A stretch of DNA of 15,480 nt from Candidatus Methanophaga sp. GoMg3.2 (GTDB taxonomy: Archaea; Halobacteriota; Syntropharchaeia; Alkanophagales; Methanospirareceae), in contig QBUN01000400.1 in the NCBI GenBank assembly GCA_013180565.1, positions 1 through 15,480 of the forward strand. The letters are read 5' to 3'. Both the position numbers and the translations under genes were made by a program. Position 1 is the stretch's first letter. Every line of letters begins with the position of its first letter. This document shows positions 6,026 to 12,931 of the stretch, piece after piece. The notes under the pieces are model-generated. The model saw only the letters and a list, made by a program, of their open reading frames with translations. It searched no databases and had not been told where the DNA came from.

Positions 6026-6416
6026 TGCATCCGCGATCGCGAAGTATGTGCTGAAGGAAGAGCACTGGGGGCAGGTGAGGGACTATCTCACTGCTGAACT
6101 ACGCTCACTGGACTTAGCGCTGGCTGAAGTTTCGAATGCTATCTGGAAGCATCAGGTGATCTACCGCAAGATATCGAGCAGTGAAGCCACGGTACTCTTC
6201 AAAGTGCTGCAGAAATTAGGCGCTGATGTACTGATCCTTGAATCCTTTGCGGGGTATCTCCGCGGTGCTACGGAGATCGCGGTGAATGATAAGCTCACCA
6301 TATACGATGCCCTTTACATCGCGCAAGCGCAGAGATATGGTCACTTCGTGACGAGTGACGACTTCCAGCGCAAGATCGCGGTGAAGCTGGGACTCGAGGT
6401 AGTGTTTATCGAGTAA
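6012..6416 (+). CDS. vapC: VapC toxin, PIN-domain ribonuclease
   Basis: A 134-residue PIN-domain protein, expected to be a Mg2+-dependent RNase that VapB holds inactive. The acidic metal-binding residues are all present: Asp5 in VIDASAIAKYV, Glu39 in LAEVSNAIW, Asp99 in IYDALYIA, and Asp116/117 in TSDD. The start is GTG at 6012 with GAGG seven bases upstream, inside the end of vapB, implying translational coupling. By eye the gene is clearly richer in G+C than the rml genes on both sides, which suggests it arrived from elsewhere. The frame is complete and looks active. Confidence 0.92.
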   Translation: MIVIDASAIAKYVLKEEHWGQVRDYLTAELRSLDLALAEVSNAIWKHQVIYRKISSSEATVLFKVLQKLGADVLILESFAGYLRGATEIAVNDKLTIYDALYIAQAQRYGHFVTSDDFQRKIAVKLGLEVVFIE

Positions 6417-6426
6417 GTAGTTAGTT

Positions 6427-6440
6427 AAGGAGGCGGTGAT
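6427..6440 (+). promoter_or_regulatory. Ribosome binding site that decides the rmlD start
   Basis: AAGGAGG at 6427-6433 runs into GGTGAT at 6435-6440, matching most of the archaeal consensus AGGAGGTGAT. The in-frame GTG at 6436 lies inside it and cannot be used with it. The GTG at 6445, four bases after GGTGAT, can. Confidence 0.6.
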
Positions 6441-6444
6441 AAGC

Positions 6445-7311
6445 GTGAATGTAGCGATAATAGGTGCTAATGGCCAATTGGGAAGCGATTTAGTGAAGGC
6501 CTTTGGAGTGGATGCGATTCCTTTAACTCGCCGAGATTTGGATGTCACCGAGCCTGAGAATATGAAGATTTTGAATGTGCTTAAGCCGGATGTCATAATT
6601 AACACCGCCGCTTACGTTAGAGTTGACGATGCGGAAGTAGAAGTGGAAAAAGCATTTCAAGTCAATGCAATTGGTGCTTTGAACGTTGCAAAAGTGTGTA
6701 ATGAAATAGATGCAGTCAATGTTTATATCAGCACGGATTATGTCTTTGAGGGTGCTAAAGGAGATCCATACGAGGAGGAAGATATTCCAAACCCGATAAA
6801 CGTTTACGGGATGAGTAAATACACAGGGGAGGTTTTCACACGGAATTATTCTAAGAAATATTATATAATACGGGTTGCCAGTTTGTATGGAGAAGCAGGT
6901 GCACGAGGAAAGGGAGGTAACTTTGTGGATTCTATGATTCAGAGGGCTAAAAACGGGGAAGGGATTAAGGTTGTTGATGACATGTTCATGAGTCCCACCT
7001 ATACCAAAGACGTTTCAAGAATGCTTAAGAGGTTCTTAGATTTAGATTTGGATTTAGAGATTAAACCAGCGTTTGGGGTTTACCACATGGTCAATGAAGG
7101 TTATTGTAACTGGTATGATTTTACGAAAGAGATTTTCAATATCTTGGGTTGGGATGCTCAAATTCAAATAATTCCTATAAAGTCGAGTGAGTTAAAGAGG
7201 TTAGCGAAAAGACCTATTTTCTCTGCGTTGAAGAATAAAAAACTTGACGATTTTGGATTGAGAATGAGAGATTGGAAGGTGGCTTTGAAAGATTATCTGA
7301 TGGAAGAGTAG
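6445..7311 (+). CDS. rmlD: dTDP-4-dehydrorhamnose reductase
   Basis: It makes the last step to dTDP-L-rhamnose by NAD(P)H reduction of the 4-keto group. It is 288 residues from the GTG at 6445, full length for the family. It has a Rossmann loop GANGQLG (7-13), NTAAYVRVDDAE (53-64), STDYVF (96-101), the catalytic pair in YGMSK (Tyr121, Lys125) and RVASLYG (143-149). A longer frame with GTG at 6436 exists, but the ribosome binding site covers it. A Leu-Asp repeat (LDLDLDLEI, about 199-206) reflects a hexanucleotide repeat near 7036-7058 and may be a flexible surface loop. It closes the rml cluster, 28 bases after vapC. Confidence 0.93.
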   Translation: MNVAIIGANGQLGSDLVKAFGVDAIPLTRRDLDVTEPENMKILNVLKPDVIINTAAYVRVDDAEVEVEKAFQVNAIGALNVAKVCNEIDAVNVYISTDYVFEGAKGDPYEEEDIPNPINVYGMSKYTGEVFTRNYSKKYYIIRVASLYGEAGARGKGGNFVDSMIQRAKNGEGIKVVDDMFMSPTYTKDVSRMLKRFLDLDLDLEIKPAFGVYHMVNEGYCNWYDFTKEIFNILGWDAQIQIIPIKSSELKRLAKRPIFSALKNKKLDDFGLRMRDWKVALKDYLMEE

Positions 7312-7334
7312 AGGGGTAGATGAGAGGATGATGA

Positions 7335-7381
7335 GGGCTAAAGGCGAGAGGGCTAAAGGCAAAGGGGACGAGGCGAAAGGG
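7335..7381 (+). repeat. G/A-rich direct repeats, left flank of four-helix-bundle relic
   Basis: GGGCTAAAGGC occurs twice (7335-7345 and 7350-7360), followed by the related AGGCGAAAGGG (7371-7381). The stretch lies directly before the pseudogene and is mirrored in inverted form after it (TTTCGCCCTTAGCC at 7593-7606 matches 7336-7349 at 12 of 14 positions). Confidence 0.65.
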
Positions 7382-7383
7382 TA

Positions 7384-7604
7384 ATGAGTAAAGGGGGTCC
7401 TAAATTTAAAGAACTTATGGTTTGGCAGAAGGGTAAAGAGCTTGCTATTTACGTCTATCGAATAACAAACACCGGAGATTTCGCAAATTTGAAATAGGAT
7501 ATATACCAAAAGAAACATTTAAGGAGATAGAGAAAGGGTGTATAGAAATATCAAGTATGCTTTCAAAATTAATCTCGGCACGCTCGAAAACCTTTCGCCC
7601 TTAG
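7384..7604 (+). pseudogene. Four-helix-bundle (23S rRNA IVS-type) protein, internally deleted
   Basis: From ATG 7384, 37 codons read MSKGGPKFKELMVWQKGKEL, then AIYVYRITNT, and stop at 7495-7497. This is the characteristic start of the small four-helix-bundle family first seen in 23S rRNA intervening sequences. In another frame, 7491-7604 reads EIGYIPKETFKEIEKGCIEI and then SSMLSKLISARS, the family's last helix. The middle (helices 2-3, around 40-50 residues) is missing, and the two halves are in different frames. The gene is dead. The last codons run into the right-hand repeat. Function in the family is unknown; these genes are often found as apparently mobile single genes in archaea and bacteria. 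Confidence 0.75.
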
Positions 7605-7629
7605 CCATCTGCCTTTCTCCCTTTCCCTA
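7593..7629 (-). repeat. Inverted C/T-rich repeat, right flank of the relic
   Basis: This is the reverse complement of a GGCTAAGGGCGAAA-type unit, close to the left-hand GGCTAAAGGCGAGA. The run continues in C/T-rich units to 7629. Together the two flanks bound the four-helix-bundle relic like the ends of an inserted unit. They lie between rmlD and the DUF1616 gene. Confidence 0.5.
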
Positions 7630-7637
7630 AGGATACC

Positions 7638-8078
7638 ATGAAAATTCCCATACCAAAGAACAGAATGGAAATAAAGCACTTCCCAAAAGACCTTGACCTC
7701 GCACTCGTTATCCTCCTTACCCCTTCATGCATACCTTTTGTTCTAATCCCACCCCTAAACGAAATTTCGCCGATAAGAATCATCCTTGGTCTTCCTTTGG
7801 TTCTCTTTCTGCCCGGCTATTCTTTAATCGCCACCTTTTTCCCACGAAAAGACGATTTAGATGGAATCGAAAGAGTGGCACTCAGCTTTGGATTGAGCAT
7901 TGCAATTACCCCCTTACTGGGTTTGGCATTGAACTACACACCTTTCGGAATTCGGTTGTTACCTATTCTTATTGTTCTGTCGGTATTCACGATTTCACTT
8001 GCTTTAGGTGCGTATGTAAGAAGAAGCATGATTCCAGAAGAGGATAGATTTATCGTTATGATCAGGAGGTTTATATAG
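7638..8078 (+). CDS. DUF1616 family membrane protein, C-terminally truncated
   Basis: A 146-residue hydrophobic protein with four likely membrane helices (about 20-38, 46-67, 79-98 and 105-127). It has the family-like segments VLIPPLNEISPIRIILG, PLVLFLPGYSLIATFFPRKD and DLDGIERVALSFGLSIAI. Archaeal DUF1616 proteins normally carry a further extracytoplasmic domain, roughly doubling the length. Here the frame ends soon after PEEDRF, where the family would continue, so this is probably a truncated copy. Its function is unknown, but members are often found in cell-surface polysaccharide loci. The start at 7638 has AAGGAT only three bases upstream; ATG 7665 is an alternative. Decayed genes lie on both sides. 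Confidence 0.7.
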   Translation: MKIPIPKNRMEIKHFPKDLDLALVILLTPSCIPFVLIPPLNEISPIRIILGLPLVLFLPGYSLIATFFPRKDDLDGIERVALSFGLSIAITPLLGLALNYTPFGIRLLPILIVLSVFTISLALGAYVRRSMIPEEDRFIVMIRRFI

Positions 8079-8114
8079 AATTCGCATAAATACAAATAAA
8101 AAGAGATATTCCCC

Positions 8115-8225
8115 ATGAAAAACAAAAAAGTGTGTGTTGTAGGCTTGGGCTACGTGGACTTGCCTTTAGCAAATGTTTTTGTAATTGAAAATAAATCTGT
8201 GGAATCTGTGTTAATATGTGGTTAA
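8115..8225 (+). pseudogene. Nucleotide-sugar dehydrogenase, N-terminal remnant
   Basis: A 36-codon frame begins MKNKKVCVVGLGYVDLPLAN. This is the first strand and NAD-binding loop of the UDP-sugar dehydrogenase family (intact WecC here has KICILGLGYIGLPTAA). The third glycine of GxGxxG is replaced by Asp (GLGYVD), which should hinder NAD binding. After about 24 residues homology ends, and the frame runs through an ATCTGTG-type repeat to TAA at 8223-8225. It is a broken gene, lying directly before wecB. It may have been removed by recombination with, or replaced by, the intact wecC downstream. Confidence 0.65.
8194..8223 (+). repeat. Three imperfect tandem repeats AATCTGTGG-like
   Basis: AATCTGTGG (8194-8202), AATCTGTGTT (8203-8212) and AATATGTGGTT (8213-8223) follow one another and end in a run of A. 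They mark the point where homology to the dehydrogenase is lost, and so may be a recombination scar or the end of an inserted unit. Confidence 0.5.
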
Positions 8226-8242
8226 AAAAATAGGCGATACAA

Positions 8243-9325
8243 ATGAAAATATCAATCATCCTCGGCACACGCCCGGAAATAATAAAGATGTCCCCTGTTA
8301 TAAGAGAATGTGAAAAGCAAAACTTAGATTATTTCATCCTGCACACAGGTCAGCATTATTCCTACAACTTAGACAAAATCTTCTTTGATGATTTGGAACT
8401 ACAAGCAGCAAAATACAACTTGGATGTTGGCTCAGGCACGCATGCAGAAGAAACGGGAAAGATGCTGATTGGCATAGAAAATGCTCTAAAAGAAGAAAAA
8501 CCAGATGTTGTGCTGGTAGAAGGCGACACGAATACTGTTTTAGCAGGTGCCCTCGCAGCAGTGAAACTTGGAGTAAAGGTAGGGCATGTAGAAGCAGGTT
8601 TGAGAAGTTACGATAGAACCATGCCAGAAGAAATCAACAGGGTTTTAGCAGACCATATTTCTGATTATTTGTTCGCACCAACAGAAGAGGCAAAGAAGAA
8701 TTTGCTAAGGGAAGGCGTAGAAGAAAATAAAATCTTTGTTACCGGAAACACAATTGTAGATGCAGTTTATCAAAATTTAGAGATTGCCAAAAGGAAAGTA
8801 GATATCTTGAAGAAGCTAAATTTAACCTCTAAGGAATATTTCCTCGTTACAGCACACAGACAGGAGAACGTGGATATAAAAGAAAGATTAAAAGGGATTT
8901 TAGATGGTTTAGAATTGGTTTATCTTGAGTTTAATTTACCCATAATATATCCAATCCATCCGAGAACGATGAAAAGAATAAAAGAATTTGGCTTAGAAGT
9001 TCCAAATGGAGTTGAATTAATCGAGTCTCTCGGCTTTCTTGAGTTTTTACAGTTAGAGGTGAATGCTACACTTGTACTAACAGATTCTGGCGGCGTGCAA
9101 GAGGAGACTTGCATATTGAAAGTTCCTTGTGTTACTTTAAGGGATAGCACAGAAAGACCAGAGACTTTAGAGGTTGGAAGTAATGTTTTAGCGGGAGTGA
9201 ATCAAAATATGATTTTACGTGCAACAGAAGAAATGTTAAGTAGGGATAATAATTGGAATAATCTTTTTGGTGATGGAAAAGCAGGAAGTAGGACCATCAA
9301 AATATTGGAGGGAGCAATAAAATGA
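8243..9325 (+). CDS. wecB: UDP-N-acetylglucosamine 2-epimerase (non-hydrolysing)
   Basis: It interconverts UDP-GlcNAc and UDP-ManNAc in the cytoplasm. It is 360 residues with a GT-B-like two-domain fold. It has GTRPEIIKMSPVI (8-20), HTGQHYSYNLDKIFF (34-48), EGDTNTVLAG (93-102), HVEAGLRSYDRTMPEEINR (115-133), TAHRQENVD (203-211), HPRT (239-242), DSGGVQEE (281-288) and RDSTERPE (300-307), so all catalytic signature segments are intact. The ATG at 8243 has AGGCGAT six bases upstream. Its stop overlaps the wecC start by ATGA (9322-9325), so the two enzymes of UDP-ManNAcA synthesis are translationally coupled. Confidence 0.96.
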   Translation: MKISIILGTRPEIIKMSPVIRECEKQNLDYFILHTGQHYSYNLDKIFFDDLELQAAKYNLDVGSGTHAEETGKMLIGIENALKEEKPDVVLVEGDTNTVLAGALAAVKLGVKVGHVEAGLRSYDRTMPEEINRVLADHISDYLFAPTEEAKKNLLREGVEENKIFVTGNTIVDAVYQNLEIAKRKVDILKKLNLTSKEYFLVTAHRQENVDIKERLKGILDGLELVYLEFNLPIIYPIHPRTMKRIKEFGLEVPNGVELIESLGFLEFLQLEVNATLVLTDSGGVQEETCILKVPCVTLRDSTERPETLEVGSNVLAGVNQNMILRATEEMLSRDNNWNNLFGDGKAGSRTIKILEGAIK

Positions 9326-10578
9326 AAATATGCATACTTGGTCTGGGATATATTGGTTTACCCACAGCAGCATTATTCGCAACGCACGGTCACGAGGTAG
9401 TTGGTATAGACATAAACAACAACGCCGTAGAAACAGTTAACAAAGGAATAACACCATTCGATGAACCTGAACTTCCAGAACTATTAGAAAAGGTGACAAA
9501 GTCTAAAAACCTCACAGCAAAAACAGAAGTCGAAGAAGCGGACGTATTCATCATTGCAGTACCAACACCGCTAAATAAAGAGATGAAGATGGCGGATTTG
9601 AAATATGTAAGATCAGCAGCAGAGATGATATACCCACATTTAAGAAAAGACAATCTTATTATCCTCGAATCAACTGTTCCACCTGGAACATGCGATAAAT
9701 TATTAATTCCGATATTAGAAAAATCAGAATTAAAAGTTAGTGAAGATTTTTATCTGTCGCATTGCCCAGAGAGAGCCATTCCCGGGAATACCGTTTATGA
9801 GATGGTGCATAATGACCGAATCATTGGTGGCATAGATAAAAAATCTACAGCGTTGGCAAAATCGTTGTATTCATGTTTTGTAAAAGGCAATTTTTATTTG
9901 ACGAATGCGATAACCGCGGAATTTGTTAAACTTATGGAGAATACGTTTAGAGATATAAATATCGCATTAGCAAACGAATTCGCGCAAATAGCAGAAGAGA
10001 GCAGAGTAAACGTTTGGGAGACAATAGAATTAGCAAATAAACATCCCCGGGTGAACGTACTGAAACCAGGTCCTGGTGTCGGAGGGCACTGTATTGCAAT
10101 AGACCCCTGGTTCTTAACTGAAAATTCAACCAGATGCAGGATCGTTTCTCTGGCGAGGGAAATCAACGATGGAATGCCAAATCACGTTTTGCAGATCGTT
10201 AAGGGGATGCTGAAGGGTGTGAACAATCCGGTAATTACTGTTTTTGGCGTAGCCTATAAAGGTGGTGTGGACGATACAAGAGAAACGCCTGCTTTGAAGT
10301 TCATAAAACTGGCAGAGAATGAGGGGTATAAGGTAAAAGTGCATGACCCCCACGTTAAAGAATTTGAGTATAAGATTTTGGAATTGGAAAGGGCGGTTAA
10401 GGATAGTGATTGTATAATATTGATAACAGATCATCCAGAATTCAAAGAGATCAATCCAAAAGAAATATCGCGCTTGATGAGAAATAAGAATATTGTTGAT
10501 ACGAGGAATATTTTAGATGCAGAACAATGGAAAGAAGCTGGATTTAGCGTGAAGGTGTTGGGTGAAGGAACGCGTTGA
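9322..10578 (+). CDS. wecC: UDP-N-acetyl-D-mannosaminuronate dehydrogenase
   Basis: It oxidises C6 of UDP-ManNAc with two NAD+ to give UDP-ManNAcA, a sugar used in archaeal N-glycans and many surface polysaccharides. It is 418 residues. The NAD domain has GLGYIGLP (7-14) and STVPPGT (118-124 region). The central domain has FVKLMENTFRDINIALANEF (201-220), with the catalytic Lys. PGPGVGGHCIAIDPWFL (249-265) carries the catalytic Cys257. The C-terminal domain has FGVAYKGGVDDTRETPA (308-324) and ends VDTRNILDAEQWKEAGF. Specificity for UDP-ManNAc rather than UDP-GlcNAc or UDP-Glc is inferred from the coupled wecB and the GHCIAIDPWF form. It is the only intact dehydrogenase among the two or three traces in the window. 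Confidence 0.95.
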   Translation: MKICILGLGYIGLPTAALFATHGHEVVGIDINNNAVETVNKGITPFDEPELPELLEKVTKSKNLTAKTEVEEADVFIIAVPTPLNKEMKMADLKYVRSAAEMIYPHLRKDNLIILESTVPPGTCDKLLIPILEKSELKVSEDFYLSHCPERAIPGNTVYEMVHNDRIIGGIDKKSTALAKSLYSCFVKGNFYLTNAITAEFVKLMENTFRDINIALANEFAQIAEESRVNVWETIELANKHPRVNVLKPGPGVGGHCIAIDPWFLTENSTRCRIVSLAREINDGMPNHVLQIVKGMLKGVNNPVITVFGVAYKGGVDDTRETPALKFIKLAENEGYKVKVHDPHVKEFEYKILELERAVKDSDCIILITDHPEFKEINPKEISRLMRNKNIVDTRNILDAEQWKEAGFSVKVLGEGTR

Positions 10579-10580
10579 TG

Positions 10581-10591
10581 ATAGTATTTTT
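10581..10591 (+). terminator. Possible T-run terminator after wecC
   Basis: The 18 bases between the convergent wecC and flippase genes contain TATTTTT, a minimal archaeal-type oligo-T stop signal for the plus strand. There is no clear hairpin. On the minus strand the matching signal for the flippase operon is not obvious. Confidence 0.25.
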
Positions 10592-10596
10592 GGGAA

Positions 10597-12081
10597 TTAA
10601 ATCTTTTCACGCATATTTCTAATCATCGCTTTCACCTCGTTTATTTCTTCTTTTTCCACACCTCTAAGCATGTATAAAGCTAAAAAATATACTATACATC
10701 CAATCAAAATCTCCACTATTAAGTTTAATAACGATATAGCAACCAGAGTACTTATACTATACACAATAATGCCCATCATCGCTGAAGCCAAAAATATTCG
10801 AATAACTGATTTGGTTACAGGTCTCCACTTTAGATATTTTGAGGATGTTCTATCTGCAATCACAAATGCGACAAAATATGATATCATAGTTGAAATCCCA
10901 GCCCCTATAAATCCATAATACGGAATCAACACCAGATTTAAAAGTATATTAAGAATCGCAGATATTGTAATAATTTTAGCGATTAATCTGCTTTTTTCAT
11001 GGATTATTAAACCTGTATATGAAAGTAAATATAAACCCATAAAAAAAGCACCCGTGGTCACAAAGGGAAATATCAACTGCCCACCATAGTATTGTGGCGT
11101 AGTTAAAATACTAATAATTGGCTTTGATAGCGAATTGAATCCTATTAGAGCGGGTAAACTTAACATAAGGAAATATCGTGACAATTTTTGGAGATTGAAC
11201 TCGGCATCATCTCTATTTTTTTCCCATACATTTATGATTGTGGGGGTTAAAGCGGTAATGAATGGCACTATCAGTAAGCCCATGCTTTGATAGGCGATAT
11301 CGTATCCCATGGAATATATGCCAACTGCAGAGCTATTCCTAAAAAAACCTATCATATACCTGTCAGAAACGCTTAGAATCCATTGAGATAATAAGGAGGC
11401 TATTAGGGGTGTGCCATACCACATAATTTTACGGGCAATATCTGTCGAGACGGCATTTTTATTTAACTTGATTTTCTTCTTAAAATAAAAAGCAAAAATA
11501 AAGATATTCAAGAAAATTAACGCAACAAAAGTTCCAAGTAAAACGCCCATTACTCCTTGAGATAATATAATTATAAAATATAACCCAGTAAATAGACCCA
11601 GGTATCTATTTAAAACCGTAAAAAGTCCGTATTGTTTAGAATCTTGGCGAATTCTAAATATGGCTAAAAAAGTGCTAAAAAAAGATGTCAGTATAAGAAT
11701 AAGAACACCGAAAGCAAGCAATTCAAAAAGGTTTGGATTAATGTACGCCTTCAGAGATAATAATCCAATGCAATAGAATAATGAGACTGCGAGTGTGCAG
11801 AGCAAAGTAACAATGAAAGAAGTTGTATAAAATTCCTTCTCGTTCTCTTTTCCATCAAATTTTGGTAGAAATCTAACAATAGATGCGGATATTGGACCAT
11901 AGGCAAATACACTTAATAAAGAGATTGTAACGAGCGCAAGAGATAGATACCCATACTCACTTGGATTAAATAATCTCGTATATATTGGTACTGATATGAA
12001 TGCAGACAAAGAGGCTAAAGCCAGCGTGATAAAATATATTCCACTGTCACTTATTGTTTTTTTAATTGGACTTTCTGTCAT
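10597..12081 (-). CDS. wzx: Wzx-like polysaccharide flippase
   Basis: An integral membrane protein of 494 residues in the polysaccharide-export branch of the MOP superfamily, expected to flip a lipid-linked glycan across the cytoplasmic membrane. The N-terminal half begins with ISDSGIYFITLALASLSAF and ISVPIYTRLFNPSEYGYLSL, the typical start of the family (helix, PxYTRLF-P-EYG). There are about 12-14 hydrophobic segments, with charged loops such as RFLPKFDGKENEKEF and a basic C-terminal tail. It is the last gene of the minus-strand operon, 40 bases after the methyltransferase gene, and converges on wecC. O-antigen, teichuronic-acid and archaeal S-layer-glycan flippases cannot be told apart by sequence. 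The rhamnose and ManNAcA genes suggest the sugars carried. Confidence 0.88.
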   Translation of the reverse strand: MTESPIKKTISDSGIYFITLALASLSAFISVPIYTRLFNPSEYGYLSLALVTISLLSVFAYGPISASIVRFLPKFDGKENEKEFYTTSFIVTLLCTLAVSLFYCIGLLSLKAYINPNLFELLAFGVLILILTSFFSTFLAIFRIRQDSKQYGLFTVLNRYLGLFTGLYFIIILSQGVMGVLLGTFVALIFLNIFIFAFYFKKKIKLNKNAVSTDIARKIMWYGTPLIASLLSQWILSVSDRYMIGFFRNSSAVGIYSMGYDIAYQSMGLLIVPFITALTPTIINVWEKNRDDAEFNLQKLSRYFLMLSLPALIGFNSLSKPIISILTTPQYYGGQLIFPFVTTGAFFMGLYLLSYTGLIIHEKSRLIAKIITISAILNILLNLVLIPYYGFIGAGISTMISYFVAFVIADRTSSKYLKWRPVTKSVIRIFLASAMMGIIVYSISTLVAISLLNLIVEILIGCIVYFLALYMLRGVEKEEINEVKAMIRNMREKI

Positions 12082-12121
12082 GTCTGGTCCATTCCAAAAA
12101 TCAAAATCATAAAATCGTCAA

Positions 12122-12931
12122 TCATTGCTTCTTTTCCAAGTTTTTGTTTTTTACTGCTACTGTTATCAATAGGCCACCACAGTAATTAGCCGCTGGGCGT
12201 AGAATAAAATCTATTAAAGTATAAATTTTTATCTTGTAAAGAATTGCATTAATTAGCCTAATGATAAAATTCCAATATTTAAAAATAAAGGCATCAGTAT
12301 CGAAACTAAGGAGTTCATACGTGTCTATACCATACAGAGGGTAAAACCTTCTATTCAAGATTACTTTGAACTCTCCAGTTTCTTCTATCAATGCTTTGAT
12401 TTCTTTTTTACTGAAAGCCCTCTGCCAGCCGTATAATTCAATTGTTCTTCTTTTTTTATGTCTCACTGTGTTGTAATGAGGTCTTGCCGGAGCAATAATA
12501 AGTACTATATCTTTTGAGAGAGTTAAATGTTTGTTGATACCTTCTTTCCTTAGTTCCCCGGAAAAGTGCTCTGCTACCCCAGAAGATAAGACAATGTCAT
12601 ACGTTTTTGTTGTTTCTACATTGAAAAAGTTTGATAACATAAAATCTACATTTTCGTGGCTTTTAAATAAAGACCTTGCAAGACTAAGTGCTTCCTTGGA
12701 GAAATCAACTAGGGTAACTTTACTTGCTCCATATTTTAGCATTAAATAGCTCAACACCCCTCTACCGCAGCCCAATTCAATAACTTCTTTGTCCGTTATA
12801 TCAATTGCCTTATTAATTTCATTAAATATCTTTATATCCATTTCCCCAATCTGTATTTTACCGTGGCTTTTGCTCCATGTTGTATTCCAAACAGGCGGTT
12901 CTGCCTTCTTTGAACTTATGTTATCCCTCAT
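12122..12931 (-). CDS. Class I SAM-dependent methyltransferase
   Basis: A Rossmann-fold methyltransferase with the SAM-binding motif VIELGCGRG (about residues 50-58 from the chosen start), then VTLVDFSKEAL, and DIVLSSGVAEHF as the later motif. The C-terminal 90 residues are rich in aromatic and hydrophobic residues (FKYWNFIIRLINAILYKIKI) and may touch the membrane. The substrate is unknown; a sugar of the glycan or its lipid carrier is the natural guess in this operon. The frame extends back to a TTG at 12940, but GGAGA lies only one base before that codon and nine bases before the ATG at 12931, so ATG is chosen (269 residues). It overlaps the upstream methyltransferase by 11 bases. Confidence 0.82.
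   Translation of the reverse strand: MRDNISSKKAEPPVWNTTWSKSHGKIQIGEMDIKIFNEINKAIDITDKEVIELGCGRGVLSYLMLKYGASKVTLVDFSKEALSLARSLFKSHENVDFMLSNFFNVETTKTYDIVLSSGVAEHFSGELRKEGINKHLTLSKDIVLIIAPARPHYNTVRHKKRRTIELYGWQRAFSKKEIKALIEETGEFKVILNRRFYPLYGIDTYELLSFDTDAFIFKYWNFIIRLINAILYKIKIYTLIDFILRPAANYCGGLLITVAVKNKNLEKKQ

Noticed and set aside
6436..6447. Upstream GTG (6436) as the rmlD start
   Set aside because: It lies inside the ribosome binding site; GTG 6445 has correct spacing and begins at the conserved MNVAIIGANG strand.
7335..7381. CRISPR-like array in the G/A-rich repeats
   Set aside because: Units are 11 bases with 4-10 base gaps and no spacers; they are low-complexity flanks of a pseudogene.
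7727..8047. 106-residue frame overlapping the DUF1616 gene
   Set aside because: Out-of-frame shadow; the DUF1616 frame has recognisable conserved membrane segments.
10670..10918. Plus-strand frame antisense to the flippase
   Set aside because: Shadow of a clear membrane-protein gene on the other strand.
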